DNA of 35,031 nucleotides, taken from positions 2,319-37,349 of the forward strand of contig DJVJ01000057.1 of NCBI GenBank assembly GCA_002441135.1, read 5' to 3'. The position numbers and the translations under genes are program-made. Numbering within the stretch: the first letter of the stretch is position 1; each line of letters opens with the position of its first letter. Origin of the DNA: Caryophanales bacterium UBA6259. Its GTDB lineage: Bacteria; Bacillota; Bacilli; Tepidibacillales; Tepidibacillaceae. Of this stretch, positions 16,613 through 25,538 are shown one piece after another. Below the pieces are notes generated by a model. It saw only the letters and a program-made list of their open reading frames with translations, was not told the DNA's origin and did no database searches.

Positions 16613-17680
16613 GTGAAAAAGAAAGAAAAAAATACAGTCAAAAACAAATCAAAAAGTAATACGAAGGTATACCTAATTTTAATGATTATCATCTTAGGAT
16701 TATTTTTTGGGGCAAACTATGGATATTCGCAGTTTCAGCCTGCTTCATCAACGAATCAAAACATGACGATTACAATCCCTAAAGGTAGTTCGACAAATGC
16801 CATTGCAAACCTATTAGAAGAAAATAAACTGATTAAAAACCCACTTGCTTTTAAGCTTTATGTGAAATATACAAAATTAGATGCCAAATTAAAGGCTGGC
16901 AAATTTGAGCTTTCACCGGCAATGAATCTTCAAGAAATTACAAATGTATTAGTTGAGGGAAATGCGATTATTGATACGGTTCGTTTTACAATTCCTGAAG
17001 GATATAATGTAAAGCAAATTGCTAAAAAGCTAGCTGATGAGGGGCTAGTAAATGAAACTAAATTTTTAGATGTACTTAAAGATGGGGATTTTGATTATGA
17101 CTTCATTAAACAAATTCCAAGGAACGACAATATAGAGTATTTCTTAGAGGGGTACTTATTTCCTGAAACCTACGAGATAAAAAAGGGTGCTACCGAAAAG
17201 GAAATTATTGATAAGATGTTAGCCCAATTTGATAAAGAGTGGAAGCCAGAGTGGATTGAAGCAGCCAAAAATAAAAAGCTTTCTTTTCATGAGCTAGTAA
17301 CACTTGCTTCGATTGTGGAAAGAGAAGTCGTTGCAGATAAGGAAAGACCAATTGTTGCTGGTGTCTTTTATAACCGATTAAATGATTCTTGGAATTTACA
17401 ATCCTGTGCAACTGTTCAATTTGTAATAGGAAAACAGAAGGATACGCTTACCTTTGCAGACTTGGAAATAAAAAATCCATACAATACCTATATTAATACC
17501 GGATTACCACCAGGACCTATTGGCAATCCCGGACGAAAGTCCTTAGAAGCCGTTATCTATCCAGCAGAGCATGATTATTATTTCTTTGTAACTAAAAAAG
17601 ATAATAGTGGAGAACATTATTTTTCCAAAACCTTTGCAGAGCATCAAAAATATGATGCAAAATCTAGAGGAAATTGGTAA
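16613..17680 (+). CDS. mltG: Endolytic transglycosylase MltG (YceG-like)
   Basis: A 355-residue membrane-anchored protein: a Lys-rich cytoplasmic start, one membrane segment at about residues 20-43, a LysM-like region with ITIPKGSSTNAIANLLEE, and the YceG catalytic domain. The ASIVERE motif carries the catalytic glutamate (Glu236), followed by the family segment AGVFYNRL and YNTYINTGLPPGPIGNPG. It cuts nascent peptidoglycan strands near the membrane. It starts with GTG after GGGAGAA. It is monocistronic or leads to trmR; no terminator lies between them. Confidence 0.95.
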   Translation: MKKKEKNTVKNKSKSNTKVYLILMIIILGLFFGANYGYSQFQPASSTNQNMTITIPKGSSTNAIANLLEENKLIKNPLAFKLYVKYTKLDAKLKAGKFELSPAMNLQEITNVLVEGNAIIDTVRFTIPEGYNVKQIAKKLADEGLVNETKFLDVLKDGDFDYDFIKQIPRNDNIEYFLEGYLFPETYEIKKGATEKEIIDKMLAQFDKEWKPEWIEAAKNKKLSFHELVTLASIVEREVVADKERPIVAGVFYNRLNDSWNLQSCATVQFVIGKQKDTLTFADLEIKNPYNTYINTGLPPGPIGNPGRKSLEAVIYPAEHDYYFFVTKKDNSGEHYFSKTFAEHQKYDAKSRGNW

Positions 17681-17747
17681 TACTCGATTTTTCACTATCA
17701 ATATGTTATTATATCTTTCGGAAAGCATTTAGAGGTGAATGTAAACA

Positions 17748-18380
17748 ATGTCTTATATTTCAGAGAATGTGGAAGAATACCTTTCTCGATTAATGCCAAT
17801 AGAGGATGAATTACTAGCAAAGCTTCAGCAAGAAGGGATTGAAAACGAGGTGCCGATTATTCAAGTACCAAGTATTCGTCTCATTCAAACGATGATTAAG
17901 CTAGTCAATCCATCGGTTATTATTGAGGTAGGTACTGCCATCGGTTTTTCTGCTATTTGGCTAGCCAAAACTACAAATGCGGTGATTCATACGATAGAAC
18001 GTGATCCGCTGATGATTGAAAAAGCGAAGGAAAATATTAAACGAGCTGGTCTAGAAAAGCAGATTATTTTACATGAGGGAGATGCAAGAGAGATTATACC
18101 AACACTCCCAAAAGCAGAGCTTATATTTATTGATGCAGCAAAAGGAAAATATAAGACATTTTTAGAATTGGCATTTCCATTATTAAAGGTTGGTGGCATA
18201 TTTATCTTTGATAATGTTCTTTTTCGTGGCTTTGTTGCTGATGAAAATATTCTTGCAACAAAACCAATGCTACGCAAATTAAATCGATTTAATCATTTCC
18301 TAGCTGCACATCCTAAATTAGAGACTTCCTTTATTTCCATAGGAGATGGATTAGCGATTAGCTATAAATTGGAGGAATAA
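17748..18380 (+). CDS. trmR: tRNA 5-hydroxyuridine methyltransferase (YrrM)
   Basis: A 210-residue class I SAM methyltransferase of the O-methyltransferase type, with motif I EVGTAIGFSAIWLA, an acidic residue at the end of strand 2 (HTIERD) and FIDAAKGKY near the active site. In B. subtilis, YrrM (TrmR) methylates 5-hydroxyuridine at tRNA position 34 to 5-methoxyuridine. The next two genes are the U32 proteins that make the hydroxyl, in the same order as B. subtilis, which supports this role over the older caffeoyl-CoA annotation. AGAGGTGAA precedes the ATG. Confidence 0.9.
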   Translation: MSYISENVEEYLSRLMPIEDELLAKLQQEGIENEVPIIQVPSIRLIQTMIKLVNPSVIIEVGTAIGFSAIWLAKTTNAVIHTIERDPLMIEKAKENIKRAGLEKQIILHEGDAREIIPTLPKAELIFIDAAKGKYKTFLELAFPLLKVGGIFIFDNVLFRGFVADENILATKPMLRKLNRFNHFLAAHPKLETSFISIGDGLAISYKLEE

Positions 18381-19307
18381 ATGATGCAAGAAACGAGACA
18401 CCCTGAATTACTAGTTACAGCAAAGGATATCGAAGAAATAAAACAGTTAATCGATGCTGGAGCGGATGCGATTAATATTGGTGGAGAAGAATATGGATTG
18501 CGTATGCCAGGTAATTTTACCTTAGAAATGATAGGACAAGCGACAGAGCTTGCTCATTCACATGGGGTAAAAGTCTATGTATCGATGAATGCTTTGCTTC
18601 ACAATGATCATCTTCATCAATTGGAAAGCTATATTAAAACATTAGCTGAATTTAAGGTGGATGCAATTGTTTATGGGGATCCGGCTATTCTTTTAACGGC
18701 TTCTCAATTGGCACCAGAGATTAAGCTTCATTGGAACACAGAAACCACCTCAACAAACTATACAACCGTAAATTATTGGGCTAAAAAAGGGGCTACTCGT
18801 GCAGTGCTAGCAAGAGAATTATCCCTTGAGGAAGTCATTGATGTAAAAAAACATGTTCAGATAGAAGTACAAGCCCAAATTCATGGATTAACCTGTATTT
18901 TTCATTCAAAACGAACCTTAGTTAGTAGCTATTTAGATCATATTACTCATCAAGAAGAAAAGAAGGCTTCTAAAGAAAGTAATCTATTTTTACGTGAGCA
19001 TAAACGACCAGATGAAAAGTATCCAGTGTTTGAGGATATTCATGGAACTCATATTATGAGTAATGATGAAATTAGCATGATCGAACACTTAAATTTGTTA
19101 ATTGATGCAGGAATTGATAGCCTGAAAATTGAAGGACTTCTATTACCAACGGATTATTTAGTTTATTTAACAAAAACGTATCGCCAAGCGATTGATCTTT
19201 ATCTAGAAAAGCAAGAAATTCCTTTTAACAACGAGGAAATTGAGAAGGCGCAAAAAAATAAGCGTCCTTTGACAACCGGTTTTTATTTTAAAGAACAGAT
19301 TTATTAA
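18381..19307 (+). CDS. yrrN: U32-family tRNA hydroxylation protein, short partner (YrrN/TrhP1-like)
   Basis: A 308-residue U32-family protein starting immediately after the trmR stop, with GGAGGAATAA as ribosome binding site. Homologues take part in prephenate-dependent hydroxylation of uridine 34 in tRNA. Only one cysteine remains in the signature segment (IHGLTCIFHSKR), where the long partner has a cluster of four, and the C-terminal domain is absent. It therefore probably does not hold the iron-sulfur cluster on its own and works with the downstream protein. Confidence 0.87.
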   Translation: MMQETRHPELLVTAKDIEEIKQLIDAGADAINIGGEEYGLRMPGNFTLEMIGQATELAHSHGVKVYVSMNALLHNDHLHQLESYIKTLAEFKVDAIVYGDPAILLTASQLAPEIKLHWNTETTSTNYTTVNYWAKKGATRAVLARELSLEEVIDVKKHVQIEVQAQIHGLTCIFHSKRTLVSSYLDHITHQEEKKASKESNLFLREHKRPDEKYPVFEDIHGTHIMSNDEISMIEHLNLLIDAGIDSLKIEGLLLPTDYLVYLTKTYRQAIDLYLEKQEIPFNNEEIEKAQKNKRPLTTGFYFKEQIY

Positions 19308-19334
19308 TCAACAGATAAGGAGGGGAAACACACC

Positions 19335-20600
19335 ATGACAAACAACTTGAAACCTCAAAGAATTTTAAAAAAACCAGAACTTTTAGCACCTGCAGGTAAT
19401 TTAGAAAAACTGCAATTTGCCATTAATTATGGTGCAGATGCTGTTTATATTGGTGGACAACAATTCGGTTTAAGAGCAAAGGCTGGAAATTTTACCTTTG
19501 AGGATATGGAGGAAGGGGTAAAGTTTGCCCATGAACGGGGTGCAAAGGTATATGTTGCAACCAACATTATCGCTCATAATGATGATTTAGAGGGATTAGA
19601 GGATTATTTGAAAAAGCTATATGAAATCGGTATTGATGCGATCATTGTAGCTGACCCTGCAATCATTATGACCTCCAAGCAAATTGTTCCTAATCTAGAG
19701 GTTCATTTGAGTACACAAATGTCCATTACCAACTGGCAGTCCATTAAATTTTGGAAAGAGGAAGGAATTGAACGAGTGGTTTTAGCTCGTGAGGTTTCTA
19801 TAAAGGAAATCAAGGAAATAAAAGAGAATGTAGATATAGAAATCGAAGCCTTTATTCATGGAGCAATGTGTATCTCTTATTCTGGAAGATGTGTATTATC
19901 TAATCATATGACAAGTCGCGATGCCAATCGTGGTGGCTGTGCACAATCCTGCCGTTGGAGCTATGATTTATTTGAGGATGGGATTATTGAAGAAGAGGTT
20001 ACTGAGAATAAACAGGATATCCCATTATTTAATGAAGAAGATGATCCATACACCATGAGCTCTAAGGATTTATGTATGCTAGAGAATATTCCTGATATGA
20101 TTGAAGCAGGAGTAGACTCCTTAAAAATTGAAGGCAGAATGAAGAGTGTTCATTATGTTGCTACAGTCGTTAATGCCTACCGTCATGCAATTGATGCCTA
20201 TATGACAGATCCAGAAAATTATAAATTTGACCCAGCTTGGATTGATGAAATTCAAAAAGCAAGTCACAGACCATTGACTAGAGCTTTCTACTATAATCAT
20301 CCAACCTTAGAGGATCAGATTTATGGTAAAGAGACAAGATTGAGAAAGTTTGATTTCGTCGGCCAAGTGATGAGCTATGACGAAGAAACAGGGTTGGCAA
20401 CGATCCAGCAACGTAATAATTTTATGGTGGGTCAAGAAGTAGAGTTCTTTGGACCAAATACCAAATTCACTCAGGTAATATCCTATATTGAGGATGAAGA
20501 AGGAAATAAGCTAGATGCAGCTCGCCATCCATTACAAATGGTAAAAGTGAAAGTGGATCAAGCCGTAATGACTAATGACATGATGCGGAAGGAGAATTAA
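19335..20600 (+). CDS. yrrO: U32-family tRNA hydroxylation protein (YrrO/TrhP2-like)
   Basis: A 421-residue U32 protein with the complete signature: IHGAMCISYSGRCVLSNH and, downstream, GGCAQSCRWSY, giving four conserved cysteines for an iron-sulfur cluster. A C-terminal beta-barrel domain follows (about residues 335-415). It belongs to the TrhP group that makes 5-hydroxyuridine in tRNA. The gene is 27 bp from yrrN, with AAGGAGGGG upstream, and 3 bp from udk. Confidence 0.92.
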   Translation: MTNNLKPQRILKKPELLAPAGNLEKLQFAINYGADAVYIGGQQFGLRAKAGNFTFEDMEEGVKFAHERGAKVYVATNIIAHNDDLEGLEDYLKKLYEIGIDAIIVADPAIIMTSKQIVPNLEVHLSTQMSITNWQSIKFWKEEGIERVVLAREVSIKEIKEIKENVDIEIEAFIHGAMCISYSGRCVLSNHMTSRDANRGGCAQSCRWSYDLFEDGIIEEEVTENKQDIPLFNEEDDPYTMSSKDLCMLENIPDMIEAGVDSLKIEGRMKSVHYVATVVNAYRHAIDAYMTDPENYKFDPAWIDEIQKASHRPLTRAFYYNHPTLEDQIYGKETRLRKFDFVGQVMSYDEETGLATIQQRNNFMVGQEVEFFGPNTKFTQVISYIEDEEGNKLDAARHPLQMVKVKVDQAVMTNDMMRKEN

Positions 20601-20603
20601 TCT

Positions 20604-21242
20604 ATGCAAAGACCCATTGTAATTGGAGTTGCAGGTGGAACCGGGTCAGGAAAAACAACGGTTGCGAGGCGAATTTTTAAAAGCTTTCCTGATCAAAAGA
20701 TTTTAATGATTGAACAGGATTCATACTATAAAGATCAAACCCACCTCCCCTTTGAAGAGAGGGTAAAAACCAATTATGATCATCCTCTTGCTTTTGATAA
20801 TGATTTATTTTTAGAGCAAATCAATAGCTTGTTACATTATCGTCCTGTGAATAAACCAGTATATGATTATGCGGTTCACAATCGAAAAACGGAAAGTATT
20901 CGTATTATACCTAAGGATGTAATAATTCTTGAAGGAATTCTTATTTTAGAGGATAAACGAATTCGCGATTTAATGGATATTAAACTCTATGTGGATACAG
21001 ATTCAGATGTTCGTGTATTACGTAGAATGGTTAGAGATATTAGAGAGCGTGGAAGAACGATGGAATCCGTGATTGATCAATATTTATCCGTTGTTCGTCC
21101 AATGCATTTACAATTTGTGGAGCCGCAAAAGCGTTATGCGGATATTATTATTCCTGAAGGTGGAAAAAATAAAGTAGCCATTGACTTATTAGTAACCAAA
21201 ATTAAAACTATATTACAAGATCGAGAAGCAACCAGGGTGTAA
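20604..21242 (+). CDS. udk: Uridine kinase
   Basis: A 212-residue P-loop kinase: Walker A GVAGGTGSGKTTV (about residues 8-20), EQDSYYKDQTHLPFEER substrate-binding region, YDHPLAFD, and the DTDSDVRVLRRMVRDIRERGR lid segment (given in part: RRMVRDI). It phosphorylates uridine and cytidine in pyrimidine salvage. Typical length. In B. subtilis greA follows; here a class B PBP does. Confidence 0.97.
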   Translation: MQRPIVIGVAGGTGSGKTTVARRIFKSFPDQKILMIEQDSYYKDQTHLPFEERVKTNYDHPLAFDNDLFLEQINSLLHYRPVNKPVYDYAVHNRKTESIRIIPKDVIILEGILILEDKRIRDLMDIKLYVDTDSDVRVLRRMVRDIRERGRTMESVIDQYLSVVRPMHLQFVEPQKRYADIIIPEGGKNKVAIDLLVTKIKTILQDREATRV

Positions 21243-21259
21243 GCCTTTGGTTGTTTTTT
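21230..21259 (+). terminator. Probable terminator overlapping the udk stop codon
   Basis: AACCAGG pairs with CCTTTGGTT (with a two-base bulge) and TTGTTTTTTC follows. The hairpin includes the final udk codons and stop. It would separate the tRNA-modification/udk transcript from the PBP gene. Confidence 0.6.
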
Positions 21260-21318
21260 CTAATCCTAGTATACCTCTTAATAATTCTGTCGATGATAGT
21301 AGTGTTTGGAGGGATATT

Positions 21319-23127
21319 ATGGCAGCTTTACGAAATAAAAAGCGGATGTTTCATGTTCTCCTATTACTTACAATGGGAGTTAGTGTAATTATAAGCCGTT
21401 TAGCATGGATACAAATCATTGATACAAGAGAATTTTCAAAGCATGATATCGATTTAGTGGCAAGATCAGTTGCTCAAAGAGAACAAAAGTTAATTCTCTC
21501 CACTGGAAAAGGGAATATTTTTGATCGGAATATGAAAAGTTTATTAGCACAAAAGGAGATACTCACGGTTATTGTTTTTCCGTTTAGTAAAGAAAGCTTT
21601 CAAAAGGGAAGTATTGAAAAAATAAGTCAAATTCTCGATCTTTCTGCTAGTGATTTAGCAAAACAGTTGGAAAACATCGATGGACCAACCACCATTATGA
21701 GAAATGGGGAGCCTATTGAAATTACAAAGGGCCAACAAGAGAAGATTGTTAATTTGAACATTCCAGGAATCATCGCAACCACCTATACCTATCGAGATCA
21801 AGAGGAGATGCTAGCAAAGCACCTTATTGGATACTCTAGCTATATTACAACAAAGGAAATAGAGCAATACAAAGCCTATATAGAACAAGGGTATATGAAT
21901 CAATATAGTCAAATAGGGAGATCTGGTTTACAACGAAGCTTCCAAGAAATATTGATGGGTGTTGGTGAATCTAAAATTGCATATTTTGTGGATAATAAGC
22001 AGCGCCCATTGAATGGTCTAGCCTCTAAAGTTCAGTTGCCAAAGGAGGATCATTTTTACCCACTTTCCCTTGCCACAACCATTGATTATCAGCTGCAAAC
22101 CTTCGCAGAGGAGGAGCTAAAGAGAAATAGGGTTACAGATGGCAGCATCGTAATTTTAGATGCCGATGATGCCAGTATTTTAGCAATGGCTAGCGCGCCA
22201 GATTTTAATATGAATCAAATCAATCCAACTCTTCCAGATTGGAATAATAAAGCGATACAGGTGATTGAGCCAGGTTCAATTTTTAAAACTGTAATTGCAA
22301 TCGCTGGGTTAGAAGAAGGAGTGGTTGATTTAGAGGAAAAATTCGTTTGTAATGGTGATTATGGTGCGTTTAAATTTAGCTGCTGGGATGAGCATGGGGA
22401 AGAAACCTTTGCAGAAGCCTATGCGAATTCCTGTAATATTGTTTTTGGTGAAGTGGCAAAGAGATTAGGTGCGGATAAGATTGAAGAATACGCAGAAAAG
22501 CTTGGTGTTGTTGGAACAATTGGTTGGGATGGGGAATTTTTTAAATTTCAATCCGAGGACCGCTTATTTCAACAATTGTCTGAGGAAGAAGAGAATCGCG
22601 TTTTTGTAAAGAGCACTCCTCGAGAAGATGTTGGGTCTATTTTACGAACAGGAATTGGCCAACAGGATGTAAAGCTTTCTCCTCTTGCTGCTGCCAATTT
22701 GGTGGTTACAATATTGAATAATGGCAAAGTGGCAGAGCCAAGGATTGTAGAGAAGGTCATATATAAGAATGAAACGGATTATTTTACGTTTAAAGCTCAC
22801 CGTGCACAGGCGTTTGGTAATGCGAATACGTATCAACAGCTTCGAACGATGATGGAACAGGTGGTTGATGAAGGAACTGGGCAACGTCTAAAAGGAGCAA
22901 ACTGGAATTTGGCAGGAAAGTCTGGCACAGCAGAGACAAAAGGGAGTAAAGAGCTTAACCATTTATGGTTTATTGGCTATGGTCCAGTTGAGGAGCCTCG
23001 TTATGCTGTGGCAGTAGCAATCAAGAATCAACCTTCAGGCCCAATTGCTCAACAGATTTTCCTTGGCTTAATGAATCGGATTGCAGACCTTGAGCAAGAA
23101 CAAAATGATGCAAAAAGCTTTTGGTGA
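21319..23127 (+). CDS. Class B penicillin-binding protein (YrrR/PbpI-like)
   Basis: A 602-603 residue peptidoglycan transpeptidase: a short cytoplasmic start, one membrane segment (about residues 12-30), a pedestal/dimerisation domain, and the transpeptidase domain with SxxK (Ser320-Ile-Phe-Lys323), SxN (Ser371-Cys-Asn373) and KSGT (Lys534). I chose ATG 21319 because GGAGGG lies 5 nt upstream. A TTG at 21247 in the same frame would add 24 residues without a ribosome binding site. Position matches the B. subtilis yrrR (pbpI) region. Confidence 0.92.
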   Translation: MAALRNKKRMFHVLLLLTMGVSVIISRLAWIQIIDTREFSKHDIDLVARSVAQREQKLILSTGKGNIFDRNMKSLLAQKEILTVIVFPFSKESFQKGSIEKISQILDLSASDLAKQLENIDGPTTIMRNGEPIEITKGQQEKIVNLNIPGIIATTYTYRDQEEMLAKHLIGYSSYITTKEIEQYKAYIEQGYMNQYSQIGRSGLQRSFQEILMGVGESKIAYFVDNKQRPLNGLASKVQLPKEDHFYPLSLATTIDYQLQTFAEEELKRNRVTDGSIVILDADDASILAMASAPDFNMNQINPTLPDWNNKAIQVIEPGSIFKTVIAIAGLEEGVVDLEEKFVCNGDYGAFKFSCWDEHGEETFAEAYANSCNIVFGEVAKRLGADKIEEYAEKLGVVGTIGWDGEFFKFQSEDRLFQQLSEEEENRVFVKSTPREDVGSILRTGIGQQDVKLSPLAAANLVVTILNNGKVAEPRIVEKVIYKNETDYFTFKAHRAQAFGNANTYQQLRTMMEQVVDEGTGQRLKGANWNLAGKSGTAETKGSKELNHLWFIGYGPVEEPRYAVAVAIKNQPSGPIAQQIFLGLMNRIADLEQEQNDAKSFW

Positions 23128-23159
23128 TATAATTTTGAGGTCAAATGATACTGAAATCA

Positions 23160-23188
23160 TTGACAAGGTCAAATGACCGTGATAATAT
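23160..23188 (+). promoter_or_regulatory. Sigma-A promoter of the riboswitch-terC-nhaA transcript, with a palindrome in the spacer
   Basis: TTGACA at 23160-23165 and TAATAT at 23183-23188 have a 17-bp spacer. The spacer holds the perfect palindrome GGTCAAATGACC (23167-23178), and a second copy of GGTCAAATGA stands at 23139-23148, 28 bp upstream. This placement suits an operator for an unidentified regulator. Confidence 0.75.
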
Positions 23189-23198
23189 TTAAATTGTA

Positions 23199-23321
23199 AT
23201 TGGGGAGTAGCTTTAGCAGTAAAGTCGTCAATTCGTGAATCGGTAACCACTGGTTCTCCGGCTTTATTGGCAATGAACATTGTTAGCCAGACCTTTACCA
23301 TTGGTAGAGGTCTATTTTTTT
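23199..23321 (+). promoter_or_regulatory. Manganese (yybP-ykoY) riboswitch with terminator
   Basis: The leader contains the yybP-ykoY landmarks: TGGGGAGTAGC near the 5' side, AAGTCGTCAAT, GGTAACCACTGGTTCTCCGGC, then GGCAATGAACATTGTTAGC. The expression platform is a strong terminator: AGACCTTTACC (23289-23299) and GGTAGAGGTCT (23303-23313) with an ATT loop, followed by seven T. AGACCTTTACC is also the usual 3' end of the aptamer, so metal binding and termination compete. These aptamers bind Mn2+ and switch expression on. The gene below is of the TerC family, the standard partner of this riboswitch. Confidence 0.92.
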
Positions 23322-23418
23322 GGTTTCCATCAAATATACCTTTACCTAAAAAATAGCAAAATAATTCTTTGCTAACGAGCAAAACTAAGAATATGACAAA
23401 TGGAAAGGATGTATTTTG

Positions 23419-24186
23419 ATGGATGTAACCTTATTACTGGAGTATGGATGGGTTTTACTCGTGCTAATCCTTCTTGAAGGACTATTAGCGGCTGACAATG
23501 CATTAGTAATGGCGATTATGGTAAAGCACTTACCAGATGAGGAAAGGAAAAAAGCCTTATTTTATGGTTTAGCTGGAGCATTTGTATTCCGAATCACTTC
23601 GCTATTTATCATTTCCTTTTTGGTTAATGTATGGCAGGTACAGGCAGTTGGAGCGGCTTATTTAATCTTTATTTCTTTAAATCACTTGGTTAAAAAGTTT
23701 GTACTTAAAAAAGATCATCATGATGAATCTGAGGTAAAAGAAGAAAAAGGTAGCGGTTTTTGGATGACCGTTCTAAAGGTAGAGCTAGCGGATATCGCTT
23801 TTGCTGTGGATTCCATTTTAGCAGCTGTGGCTTTAGCAGTTACCTTGCCTTATACTACCTTACCGAAAATTGGAGGACTTGATGGTGGGCAATTTATCGT
23901 TATTTTATTGGGCGGTTTTATTGGATTAGTGATTATGAGATTTGCTGCAAGTGTTTTTGTTAAGCTACTCAAAGAAAGACCGGGCTTAGAAACAGCAGCC
24001 TTCTTGATTGTTGGCTGGGTTGGAGTAAAGCTAGTTATCTATACATTATCTCACCCAGAATTAGGAATACTATATGAGGGCTTTCCTAAGCATCCAGCAT
24101 GGAAATTAACCTTCTGGGCTGTACTTCTATTAATTGCTGTAGGAGGTTGGTTTGCAACCGGTAAAAAAGAAAAAAGTTTGATTTAA
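23419..24186 (+). CDS. TerC-family membrane protein (YkoY-like, Mn export)
   Basis: A 255-residue protein with about seven membrane segments and the TerC motifs LLAADNALVMAIM near residue 20 and DIAFAVDSILAA near residue 125, each with metal-site acidic residues. TerC proteins of B. subtilis (YkoY, YceF) have been implicated in exporting Mn2+ to load secreted enzymes; others relate to tellurite resistance. The Mn riboswitch upstream supports manganese handling. ATG 23419 is preceded by AAAGGATG; a TTG at 23416 is in frame but less likely. nhaA begins 15 bp downstream. Confidence 0.92.
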   Translation: MDVTLLLEYGWVLLVLILLEGLLAADNALVMAIMVKHLPDEERKKALFYGLAGAFVFRITSLFIISFLVNVWQVQAVGAAYLIFISLNHLVKKFVLKKDHHDESEVKEEKGSGFWMTVLKVELADIAFAVDSILAAVALAVTLPYTTLPKIGGLDGGQFIVILLGGFIGLVIMRFAASVFVKLLKERPGLETAAFLIVGWVGVKLVIYTLSHPELGILYEGFPKHPAWKLTFWAVLLLIAVGGWFATGKKEKSLI

Positions 24187-24201
24187 GTTTGGAGGTATGA
24201 A

Positions 24202-25377
24202 ATGAAAAAAACGGTAAATTTATTACGTGAATTTTCAATCCCCCTTATTGCAGGGGTATTAACCGCCTTAATTTGGGCCAACGTAGATCCACATAGCTAT
24301 CATGAGGTGATCCACCATAAATGGATTGGAAATATTGATTTACATTTTATCGCCAATGATATTATTATGGTATTTTTCTTTGGTATCGCTGCAGTGGAGA
24401 TTACACAAAGTGTACTACCAGGTGGGGATTTAAATCCAATTAAAAAAGCGATTAATCCATTATTTGCAACACTTGGTGGAGTAACCGGTCCGATTGCCGT
24501 TTACTTTCTTCTTAATGCTTTAATTGGTGATCCTGCTTATAGCAATGGCTGGGGTATACCTACCGCAACCGATATAGCCTTAGCATGGTTAATTGCTCGT
24601 TTTGTATTTGGTAGCAAGCATCCAGCAGTTTCTTTTCTTTTGTTACTAGCAATTGTGGATGATGCGATTGGGTTAGGAATCATTGCGATTTTTTATCCTG
24701 ATCCAAACAACCCTGTTCAACCAATATTTTTACTCTTTACAGTTGCAGGTATGATTGTTGCCTTTATTCTTCAAAAAATGAAGGTGAAAAATTATTGGCC
24801 ATATATCATTGTTGGAGGTATTCTAAGCTGGATTGGTCTATTTAAAGCACATATTCATCCGGCATTAGCTTTGGTATTTATTATTCCGTTCTTACCACAT
24901 GCAGCAAGAGAAAAAGAGCATATCTTTGAAGAAGATTTAGAGGATCACTCTCCATTGTCTCAATTTGAGCACGAATGGAAGGCCTTTGTTGATTTTGGTT
25001 TATTTGTTTTTGGATTAACCAATGCTGGTGTTGAATTCTCAGCCATTGGTGCAGTAACCTGGATTGTATTCCTAGCTTTATTTGTAGGGAAAACAGTGGG
25101 TATCAGCCTATTTGCATGGCTTGGTGAAAAAATGGGATTCCCACTACCATCAGGAATGGCACATAAAGATGTATTTTTAGTTGGTGTTATTGCTGGCTTA
25201 GGATTAACTGTTGCACTGTTTGTTGCAGGAGCAGCATTTACTGATCCATTAATTCAAGGTGCAGCTAAAATGGGAGCGGTATTTAGTGCAGTAATTGCAT
25301 TAATTGCTATTATTTTGGGTAGAGTATTGAATATTAAGAGGATAAACGAAATAGAAAATCAGAAATCAAAAGCATAA
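24202..25377 (+). CDS. nhaA: Na+/H+ antiporter NhaA
   Basis: A 391-residue antiporter with about 12 membrane segments. The key motifs are ATDIALAW (the TDI of the unwound helix 4) and AIVDDAIGLG, with the paired aspartates Asp153-Asp154 that bind Na+ or H+. NhaA exports sodium at alkaline pH. It follows terC by 15 bp with TTTGGAGG as ribosome binding site and no terminator between, so it should be under the same Mn riboswitch. NhaA is less common in Firmicutes than in Proteobacteria, so this copy may be of foreign origin. Confidence 0.95.
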   Translation: MKKTVNLLREFSIPLIAGVLTALIWANVDPHSYHEVIHHKWIGNIDLHFIANDIIMVFFFGIAAVEITQSVLPGGDLNPIKKAINPLFATLGGVTGPIAVYFLLNALIGDPAYSNGWGIPTATDIALAWLIARFVFGSKHPAVSFLLLLAIVDDAIGLGIIAIFYPDPNNPVQPIFLLFTVAGMIVAFILQKMKVKNYWPYIIVGGILSWIGLFKAHIHPALALVFIIPFLPHAAREKEHIFEEDLEDHSPLSQFEHEWKAFVDFGLFVFGLTNAGVEFSAIGAVTWIVFLALFVGKTVGISLFAWLGEKMGFPLPSGMAHKDVFLVGVIAGLGLTVALFVAGAAFTDPLIQGAAKMGAVFSAVIALIAIILGRVLNIKRINEIENQKSKA

Positions 25378-25387
25378 TTTATTTTGG

Positions 25388-25459
25388 GGAAACCGAACTA
25401 TTCTATTAATGTGATGTAAGCTTAAATTAAACATTACATATAGGGTTAGTTTGGTTTTC
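25388..25459 (+). terminator. Imperfect long hairpin after nhaA
   Basis: GGAAACCGAACTA (25388-25400) pairs with TAGTTTGGTTTTC (25447-25459), with G-U pairs, across a long loop that has an inner ATGTAA/TTACAT stem. A T-rich but interrupted tail (TTTCTATATTTG) follows. It may terminate nhaA or shield its mRNA end; the loop is unusually long. Confidence 0.4.
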
Positions 25460-25538
25460 TTTCTATATTTGATTATATAGTAAGTCATTTGCTTAAGCAT
25501 TAAGACTTAGGTCGAACTTGTTTTAGGAGGTGGAGTCT

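Noticed and set aside
23068..23382. 104-codon minus-strand frame over the riboswitch
   Set aside because: It is antisense to the PBP end and the Mn riboswitch, and the sequence is explained by RNA structure.
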